A stretch of DNA of 64,000 bases. Origin: Bartonella rattimassiliensis 15908 (GTDB lineage Bacteria; Pseudomonadota; Alphaproteobacteria; Rhizobiales; Rhizobiaceae). The stretch covers positions 40,923 through 104,922 of the forward strand of contig NZ_JH725067.1 in the NCBI RefSeq assembly GCF_000278215.1, given 5' to 3'. This document shows, one piece after another, positions 58,254-64,000 of this stretch. Below the pieces are notes generated by a model. That model saw nothing but the letters and a program-made list of their open reading frames with translations, had not been told where the DNA came from and did no database searches. The position numbers were made by a program, and so were the translations under genes. Within the stretch, counting starts at the first letter, position 1. Every line of letters starts with the position of its first letter.

Positions 58254-59636
58254 TTGCATATAAAAAAAGAAAATATTTTTACAAAGTTAGGTGTGTCTAC
58301 TCTTTTGGTTAGGAATTTACTCATTTCTGGGATGAGTAAACCTAAGCCTATACAAGAGCAAGCTATTCCTGTGATGTTGAAAGGAAACGATATCTTAGGT
58401 ATTGCGCAAACAGGTTCTGGAAAGACTTTGGCATTTGGCTTACCTATTTTAAGTCAGATTTTGACTTTGGGTGATAAACGCTGTCCTAAAACTGCACGAG
58501 CTTTGATTTTAGTTCCAACGCGTGAACTTGCTGTTCAGATTGATGAAATAATTCGCACTGTGGCAAAAGGGGCGCATCTTTCGACGTGCCTTATTTTTGG
58601 AGGTGTATCACGTTTAAAACAAATTAAACGTATGAAAGCCGGTGTGGATGTTTTGATAGCGACTCCAGGGCGTTTGAAAGATCTTGTTCATGAAAAGTGT
58701 GTTGATCTTTCTCAAACTCATTTTTTGATTTTGGATGAAGCTGATCGTATGTTGGATATGGGGTTTATTCATGACGTCAAGCAAATTTCAAAGCTTTTGA
58801 ATCAAAAACGTCAGACAGCACTTTTTTCTGCAACAATGCCGAAAGAAGTTGCTGTGCTTGCAAAATGTTTACTCAATGATCCGGTTAAGATTGAAGTTGC
58901 TCCTCAAGGAACGACAGCTGTAGAAATTCGTCAAAAATTATATTGTGTCCCTACAAGTGAAAAAAAGGATATTTTAAGTAAACTTTTAACCAATCCAGCT
59001 TTTTCTTCGAGTATTGTTTTTACTCGAACTAAACATGGGGCTGATGCTGTCACACGTCATTTAGCAAAGATAGGCTATTTAGTTGCAACAATTCATGGGA
59101 ATAAATCACAAGGTGCACGCCAATCTGCTTTAAAAGCTTTTCGTGAAGGAGCGGTACAAATCCTTGTTGCAACAGATATTGCTGCACGTGGCATTGATAT
59201 ACCAGGTATAAGCCACGTTATTAATTATGACTTACCAGATGAAGCTGAAAGTTATGTGCATCGTATTGGTCGGACGGGACGCAATGGTGCATCTGGTGAG
59301 GCACTTACGCTTTTTGATGAAAGGATAGAACGGGCTCGGTTACGGGCTATCGAGCGTTTAATTCGTATGAAATTGGTGTCTGAAGCTCTTCCAGAACAAT
59401 TTGCACCATTCCCAGAAAAAACCATTATATTAGAAAGTGGAGAAAAAGAAAACAAGAAAGAACGCTGTTTAAAAAAATCTAGACGTCAGAAACGGTTTTT
59501 AAGTCGGAAAAATGATGCTACACAGTTACAGCGAAAGAATTCTTCATCGCCAAATGAAAAGCATAAAAAATCAAAAGCGGTGGCAAAGCGGGTAAAGCTT
59601 TTTCGTTGCCGAAAGTCAATCAAGAAGGCTGCTTAA
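58254..59636 (+). CDS. DEAD-box RNA helicase, RhlE-like
   Basis: A 460-residue ATP-dependent RNA helicase. I chose the TTG at 58254 because GAGGAAAG lies 8 bases ahead and the family's N-terminus starts there; a GTG at 58200 lacks a ribosome-binding site. Motifs: Q motif KPIQEQAIP, I AQTGSGKT, Ia PTRELAVQ, II DEAD, III SAT, IV IVFTRTKHGAD, V ATDIAARGIDIPG, VI HRIGRTGRNG. The tail (about 385-460) is Lys/Arg-rich and disordered, for RNA binding. It acts in ribosome assembly and mRNA turnover, often in cold. Confidence 0.93.
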   Translation: MHIKKENIFTKLGVSTLLVRNLLISGMSKPKPIQEQAIPVMLKGNDILGIAQTGSGKTLAFGLPILSQILTLGDKRCPKTARALILVPTRELAVQIDEIIRTVAKGAHLSTCLIFGGVSRLKQIKRMKAGVDVLIATPGRLKDLVHEKCVDLSQTHFLILDEADRMLDMGFIHDVKQISKLLNQKRQTALFSATMPKEVAVLAKCLLNDPVKIEVAPQGTTAVEIRQKLYCVPTSEKKDILSKLLTNPAFSSSIVFTRTKHGADAVTRHLAKIGYLVATIHGNKSQGARQSALKAFREGAVQILVATDIAARGIDIPGISHVINYDLPDEAESYVHRIGRTGRNGASGEALTLFDERIERARLRAIERLIRMKLVSEALPEQFAPFPEKTIILESGEKENKKERCLKKSRRQKRFLSRKNDATQLQRKNSSSPNEKHKKSKAVAKRVKLFRCRKSIKKAA

Positions 59637-59844
59637 ATAAGATCTTGAAAGGAAATTATGTGTTGGAAATCTTTGAATAGTTTAGTTGGTTTAAAAATAT
59701 TTTAAAAAAGTCACTTCTGTAGAGGCAATTATTTGTTTTCTTTATTTCCATTTAAAAAAATATGAATAAAAATAAATTTTATTGATATACAAAGATATAT
59801 TTTTTCATTTCAAATTTGTTTATATTGATTTATCAAGACTATTC
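59637..59844. other. Spacer after the helicase gene
   Basis: No feature seen; no clear terminator after the helicase. Confidence 0.3.
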
Positions 59845-60420
59845 ATTCGCACGTTACAAGTGAGATTGTCGTGTGGATAAACATTTAAGCAATAAATAAA
59901 GTGACTCTTTTAAACTCTTTTGAAGCCAAGGGGTATTTCTGATATTGAGCGTTGGAAACTAGTATGATGGTGTTTTTATTGTCAGCAAAGATGGTGGGAT
60001 GCAATGGCTTTGATATTATAGCATTTATGGGTGCTGTCGTCAAATGGGCTCAGATGTATTGAGAGATATCTCTTTGAAGCAAGTGCGTGAATTTAGCAAC
60101 ACAATGGTGTTCTGTTTACGTGAGGGGGCCTAACCCCATTAAAGAACTTTAAAAACAAAAGAGTATAGCAATAAACGATCCATTATTTAAAGGACATTGC
60201 TTTAAATACTTTTGAAAGTCGTAAAGCTGAATAAAGAAATAATGGTAAGGATGCGAACTAGTTTATACTCTTAAAACTTTACATTTTACTCAAATTAGAT
60301 TGTCTGTTTATTTGAGATTATACAAGCAGATATATGCCGCTCGCTTCAATCTGGCATATAAAAGTTGATACAGCTCGTAAAAAATTCAATGTATTGATTT
60401 ATGAAAATAATTTACTGTTT
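59845..60420 (+). pseudogene. Decayed integrase, copy K
   Basis: Plus-strand relic with leader, KDGGMQWL-like text near 59985, MGSDVLRDISLKQVREF and ATQWCSVYVREGA near 60045-60130, YLKDIALNTFESRKAE near 60185-60235 (compare YLKDIAVDAFESRKAE in copy I), and IWHIKVDTARKKFN near 60350-60395 (compare IWHTKAGTAQ). It spans arm-binding and core-binding domains, with stops and frameshifts. No catalytic domain. Confidence 0.65.
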
Positions 60421-60504
60421 TGAAACTTGAATAAGGGGTTTCAATAACGTAAGATTCTTTTATTTCTAACCTGTTTTGTGTTGAATCAACTAAAACCATT
60501 TGCT

Positions 60505-60854
60505 TGCATGTTATAAGTGAGGCGGGTGCGTGGGTATAAACTGTACAAGAAAAGACTAAAAATGCTTCTCATATACTATCACAAGGGCTAAAGGCTGGTT
60601 GCAAAACATTGGGAGCAGGAAAAGGTATTTGATAGTATCGATTTGCTCTTTTATGACGCGTAAAGATGGTGTGTGCTCAATAGCTTTTATACTATTCACG
60701 GATGCTGTTTTAAGATGGGCTTAGGTGTGTTGTGAAATGTAACTTTGAAGTAAGCTTGTGAAACCGTAGCACAGCAGTGTTCTATTTTACAGCAATAGAG
60801 TCTCATGTCGCCCTAATTTCTCAAAGAAAAAAGAATATAAATATTTCATAATAG
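60505..60854 (+). pseudogene. Decayed integrase, copy L, abutting gpD
   Basis: Plus-strand N-terminal relic: leader with GGCGGGTGCGTGGGTATAAA and ACTAAAAATGCTTCT (60555-60569), QNIGAGKGI-like, LLFYDA-KDGVCSIAFILFTDA, MGLGVLxNVTLKQACE and TVAQQCSILQQ near 60710-60790. It ends within a few bases of the first codons of the truncated phage D gene. Confidence 0.6.
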
Positions 60855-61742
60855 AATGAAGCCGATACATTTGAAGCGGATTTTGATGATCGTGGCCATG
60901 ATTTAGAAGTTCCTGCAAGCAACAGTACCCTACAGGTTACCTTTGGCTATGAGAACAGTATTCGTGCCTTTATGGGGCGTTTTGTTGTTGAGTCGGTTAT
61001 CAGTTTTGGTGGGAGTGATGGAGAGATTTTGCGCCTTTGTGGCAAAAGCGCTTCGATGCAGAAAGAACTTAAAGAACAGGCGAGTGAACATTTTGACCAC
61101 CAAACCATTAGCGAGATCGTTGAGACACTTGCTAAACGTCATGGTTATCAAGCAAAGGTCAGTCCCCAGTTTACCAAACAAACTCTTCCTTATGTGATTC
61201 GCACAAAGCAATCTGCTGTTGACTTTTTAACTCGTCTTGCCGATCGCATGCAGGCGCGTTTTTTGATCAAAGACCATAAGTTTTTATTTTTAAGCGGGGA
61301 CAATTTACCAGACCTCACCCTCCATCAACATGACTGTTCCAGTTGGGAATTCACATTAGAGCCACGTACGCAATATGGCATCATTGAAGCTTCTTATTTT
61401 GATCGTTCAAAAGGGCAACAGTGCCAAGTCAAGCATCAAACAGGTTTTAGCGGTCCTGTGCGTCGTCTGCGGACTTGCTACCCTTGTGAAGAGGAAGCAC
61501 GAGCTGCCGCTGCCTCTGAGTCGGATAGGCTTTGCCATGCAGTGGGCAGTGGTTCTTTGACCCTTCCCGGACGCCCTGAAATCATGGCCGATCAACCTCT
61601 GCTCCTACAAGGGTTTCGTGGAGAAATCAATGGACCATGGAAAGCCGCAACCGTCATGCATCGTTATGAGAAACAAAGCGGATACATCACACAAATCACC
61701 CTCAAAGCTCCAAACAAGGGAAAGGAAAGAAACAAAGAATAG
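60855..61742 (+). pseudogene. Phage late control protein D (gpD), 5'-truncated
   Basis: The frame is open from 60855 (a stop lies just upstream) with no usable start before 60972. The text EADTFEADFDDRGHDLEVPA then NSTLQVTFGYENSIRAFMGR begins inside the gpD hub/tail-tube-initiator domain, so about the first 20-40 residues and the start are lost. The rest is full: HFDHQTISEIVETLAKRHGY, SAVDFLTRLADRMQARFLIK, GFRGEINGPWKAATVMHRYE. If translated from 60972 it would give 256 residues. A P2-like myophage tail protein. Confidence 0.8.
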
Positions 61743-61886
61743 AGGCTGGGCTGGTGGTCACCCAGCCAACGGGAACAGTTTAGCAACAAACCCGTCCGAT
61801 GCAACTCAACTTAACATCGCAGCCACTTCTTCTCACTTAAAGCAATGAGAAGACGGCTAACATAGATGAAAGAATGTTAAGAAATT

Positions 61887-62705
61887 ATGGATATACTTCA
61901 CAAAGAAAAATTAAAATCTGTTGATCCTATAGAACCAGCTGCTGCTTATGTTGGTGGCAAAATCAAGTTGGCGAAGACTATTATCAACATCATGGAAAAC
62001 ATCCCTCATCGCACTTATGCTGAGCCTTTTGTTGGAATGGGTGGGGTGTTCTTTAGGAGAAAATTAATCCCCTTATATGAAGTTATCAATGATCGTTCAG
62101 GTGATGTGGTGAATTTTTTTCGGGTGTTGCAACGCCATTATCACTCTTTTATAGAATTGTTAGAGTTCCAGATTAGTAGCCGTGAGGTGTTTGAACGATT
62201 ACGCACACAAGATCCAAAGACGCTGACGGATTTAGAGCGTGCTTTGCGGTTTTTATATCTGCAGCGGTTGAGTTTTGGTGGGCAGGTGGTAAAGCAGACG
62301 TTTGGCGTTGATCCTAATCGTGGTGCCCGGTTTAATCGTTTGAAACTTGAAGCTTCATTAAAGCTCATTTACCGGCGTTTAGCAGGTGTAACCATTGAAC
62401 ATTTAGATTGGTTTGAGTTTATCAGACGCTATGACCGGCCAAGCACCTTGTTTTACCTTGATCCACCGTATTGGGGTGTTGAGGATTGCTATGGAAAGGA
62501 TTTGTTTAAGCGAGAAGATTATCAGACGATGTCCACCCTGCTTGCACAATTAAAGGGAAAGTTTCTTCTGTCTCTCAATGATGTGCCAGAAGTTCGGAAA
62601 ACCTTCAGCCAATTTAAGATAAAAGAGGTCACCACATCTTATACATGTGGTTCAAATAAGCCGACTCCGGCTCAAGAGCTCATCATCTCAAATTGTGATT
62701 TTTAG
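61887..62705 (+). CDS. Phage DNA adenine methylase (D12 class)
   Basis: A 272-residue N6-adenine methyltransferase. AdoMet-binding motif AAAYVGGKIKLAKTIINIM (about 19-37), FVGMGGVFFRRKL, and the catalytic DPPY motif in LFYLDPPYWGVEDCYGKDL (about 188-206). It has all parts expected of Dam-like phage enzymes and is intact. It follows the gpD relic by 144 bases, an order seen at the end of Bartonella prophage late operons. Likely guards phage DNA or sets regulation; the recognition site is unknown (GATC is possible). Confidence 0.92.
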   Translation: MDILHKEKLKSVDPIEPAAAYVGGKIKLAKTIINIMENIPHRTYAEPFVGMGGVFFRRKLIPLYEVINDRSGDVVNFFRVLQRHYHSFIELLEFQISSREVFERLRTQDPKTLTDLERALRFLYLQRLSFGGQVVKQTFGVDPNRGARFNRLKLEASLKLIYRRLAGVTIEHLDWFEFIRRYDRPSTLFYLDPPYWGVEDCYGKDLFKREDYQTMSTLLAQLKGKFLLSLNDVPEVRKTFSQFKIKEVTTSYTCGSNKPTPAQELIISNCDF

Positions 62706-62744
62706 CAAAAAAGAAAAAAGTGGCTTAAAAGGGTCTTTAAATGA

Positions 62745-63135
62745 TCTTTGAAAGGCCTTTGAAGACCCTTTGACCCTCCCCTTAAAAACCCTTCGAAAAA
62801 AAATAAATTGATGCAAAATATGCTGTCAAATTGTGCAAAACCTGGTGACAATGTAGTTTGACAGTAGGTTTTGCATTAAGTGGGAAGAGGTGGGATTAGT
62901 TAGGAATACGTGATAATTTGTTGTTTTTATGTACAAAATTTAGCATTAAATGCGCGTTTTTTCAAAATAGATTTTGACACCTAAAATTGCGAAAATTACC
63001 AAAAATCAGAAAAAAATGCGTTTTCATGGTAAAAGTGAAAGAAAGCTTTGAAAGGTCTTTGAAAATCCTTTGAAGATTTTTAAAAAATCTGTGAAAGCCC
63101 AGAAAACCGCCTTTGAAGATCCTTTGAAAAAAATC
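62745..63135. repeat. Short-period CTTTGAA repeats in the phage spacer
   Basis: A block made of CTTTGAAAGG, CCTTTGAAGA and CCCTTTGA (62747-62774) recurs with few changes at 63047-63074 (CTTTGAAAGG, TCTTTGAAAA, TCCTTTGA), and more CCTTTGAAGA-type units stand at 63110-63128. The unit length is close to 10 bases, about one helical turn. Iteron-like or regulatory; no gene crosses it convincingly. Confidence 0.5.
62823..62874. repeat. Two interleaved perfect inverted repeats
   Basis: CTGTCAAA (62823-62830) pairs with TTTGACAG (62857-62864), and GCAAAACCT (62835-62843) pairs with AGGTTTTGC (62866-62874). The two pairs interlock (A-B-A'-B') and cannot both form as simple hairpins; as RNA they would make a pseudoknot, as DNA two overlapping protein sites. 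Confidence 0.55.
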
Positions 63136-63312
63136 AATCCAAAAGTTCAATTGATTCCAAAATCAAATAAAAATGACCCAAAAAGCAAAAAAGATTTCCA
63201 TATATGCGTGGAAATCTCTAAAAATTTATTAAAAAACATTATTTATTAATATGTTGTATTAAATATTTAATGTAAAAAGATTTCCACTTTCATTTTTGGT
63301 TTTAGAGAGGCA

Positions 63313-63843
63313 TTAAGCCGTATCTTGTGTGGTTTCTAGATGTGCACTTTCAGCTTCGATTTGACGCTTTAAATGCAATTTTAGAAGAGGCAAAGTAAGT
63401 TCTACTTCTTCCGTGTCGTTGATATTTTGAACAAGCTCTTGCAGTTTTCCATAAAGCTCTGCTGCTAATTCCGCTATATTTTCAGGGGGGAGTTTTATAT
63501 TTGCATCGCGATAAGTTGTATAAGCTATGCGACCAAGCTTTTTCATAAGTCCAGTAGGAATGATAGGTGCTTTAAAACCAGCTGCTTTGGCTTTTGCCAT
63601 GTCACTAAACATTTCACCTTCACCGGTGAGAAGCCAATTAACGTCTATACCACAAATATTTTTGTAAATGACTAACATTGATGAAGGCGGCTCTCGTAAG
63701 CCAGTTTCATAATTATACATAGTACTTTCTGGTACTGTAAGATGATCAGCAAACTGCTTGCGCTGCGTAAAACCAAGAGCGAGCCGTACTTCACATAACC
63801 GTTTTGCGAGTTCTGTTTTAGGTTTTTTTTCAGATTTTGCCAA
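63313..63843 (-). CDS. Phage CI-like XRE repressor
   Basis: A 176-residue regulator from a TTG start with GGAG 9-12 bases ahead. HTH (about 14-72): RLCEVRLALGFTQRKQFADH then LTVPESTMYNYETGLREPPS, then DVNWLLTGEGEMF, the usual linker of phage repressors of this kind. The C-terminal part is helical (ENIAELAAELYGKLQELVQN) and lacks a visible LexA-type peptidase Ser/Lys pair, so it is unlikely to be self-cleaving. It diverges from a rightward gene at the window edge, a lysis-lysogeny switch layout. Confidence 0.85.
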   Translation of the reverse strand: MAKSEKKPKTELAKRLCEVRLALGFTQRKQFADHLTVPESTMYNYETGLREPPSSMLVIYKNICGIDVNWLLTGEGEMFSDMAKAKAAGFKAPIIPTGLMKKLGRIAYTTYRDANIKLPPENIAELAAELYGKLQELVQNINDTEEVELTLPLLKLHLKRQIEAESAHLETTQDTA

Positions 63844-63858
63844 AAAAAATTACTCCAT

Positions 63859-63902
63859 ATTTACATTTGGGGTTGACAAATTTATAAATGTAAATCATAA
63901 CT
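63859..63902 (+). promoter_or_regulatory. Repressor operator pair overlapping a rightward promoter
   Basis: ATTTACATTT (63859-63868) and AAATGTAAAT (63886-63895) are exact inverted copies separated by 17 bases. A consensus -35 box TTGACA (63873-63878) lies between them, with a CATAAC-like -10 at about 63896-63901. The repressor bound here would block rightward early transcription and its own leftward transcription. Confidence 0.6.
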
Positions 63903-63910
63903 CATATTAC

Positions 63911-63932
63911 CGCCCGCTATTGAGGGCGTTTA
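63911..63932. other. Short GC hairpin in the early leader
   Basis: CGCCC-gctattga-GGGCG makes a 5-base stem inside the leader between the operator and the next start. It may be an attenuator or chance. Confidence 0.3.
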
Positions 63933-63996
63933 TTGTACATTTAACCCCACAAAAAACGGATGGTTTGAGCATCCGTTTAAAGCAGGAGCGAAAGTT

Positions 63997-64000
63997 ATGA
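63997..64000 (+). CDS. Start of the next phage gene (cut by the window edge)
   Basis: ATG at 63997-63999 is preceded by CAGGAG at 63983-63988, in the place of a Cro-like or early gene. Only the start codon is visible, so the product cannot be named. Confidence 0.4.

Noticed and set aside
61618..61848. 76-codon frame between gpD and the methylase
   Set aside because: Mostly overlaps the 3' end of gpD in another frame and has no domain likeness.
62962..63150. 62-codon minus-strand frame rich in F, R and K
   Set aside because: Its periodic composition comes from the CTTTGAA repeats; no ribosome-binding site.

Overview
The window looks like the chromosome of a Bartonella species, probably a rodent-associated, non-flagellated one. 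The evidence is a virB2-virB3-virB4 type IV secretion locus of the Bartonella kind, tandem inducible Bartonella autotransporter (Iba/CFA-like) genes, a hemin-binding-protein-type porin, a Cro/C1-type regulator behind a structured Brt-like RNA leader, low G+C, very long intergenic stretches and many decayed genes. The species call is inferred from gene content only.

Layout. 1-5 kb: the 5' end of a virB operon (virB2, virB3, partial virB4, minus strand), diverging from a nuclease-fold protein and an EexN-type lipoprotein, then the Brt-like leader with its HTH gene. 6-8 kb: a HAD phosphatase and ribF. 8-16 kb: gene-poor DNA with a ParA/ribbon-helix-helix pair, a TIGR01244 phosphatase-like gene, a candidate 31-residue membrane protein and several decayed integrase fragments. 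16-18.4 kb: a FlgN-like helical protein and a decayed MFS transporter. 18.8-32.5 kb: four intact autotransporter genes and one ruined copy, all on the minus strand, the ruined one interrupted by an integrase fragment. 33-43 kb: ilvC, intact cycA beside a decayed tandem copy, a decaying minus-strand cluster (dioxygenase-like remnant, D-2-hydroxyacid dehydrogenase with two stops, FAH-family hydrolase, frameshifted LysE exporter) and a TerC-CBS-CorC membrane protein. 43.5-59.6 kb: housekeeping genes (tRNA-Lys, a YbhN-like protein, a KefB/YbaL-type antiporter, secDF, an MscS channel, a porin, tRNA-Leu, ilvA, a RhlE-like helicase). 59.8-64 kb: two more integrase remnants fused to a truncated phage gpD, a phage adenine methylase, a repeat-rich spacer and a phage repressor with its operator/promoter.

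How the parts relate. Host-interaction genes (T4SS, autotransporters, porin) sit in DNA peppered with at least a dozen relics of one P4-type tyrosine recombinase in both orientations, which points to repeated island or prophage insertion followed by decay. Core genes are kept intact between these islands. The least explained items are the dispersed integrase family, a conserved inverted-repeat element upstream of three autotransporters, the Brt-like leader, the autotransporter with an alpha-helical passenger, direct repeats in front of parA, and interleaved palindromes in the phage spacer. All similarity statements come from reading translations by eye; no database search was run.
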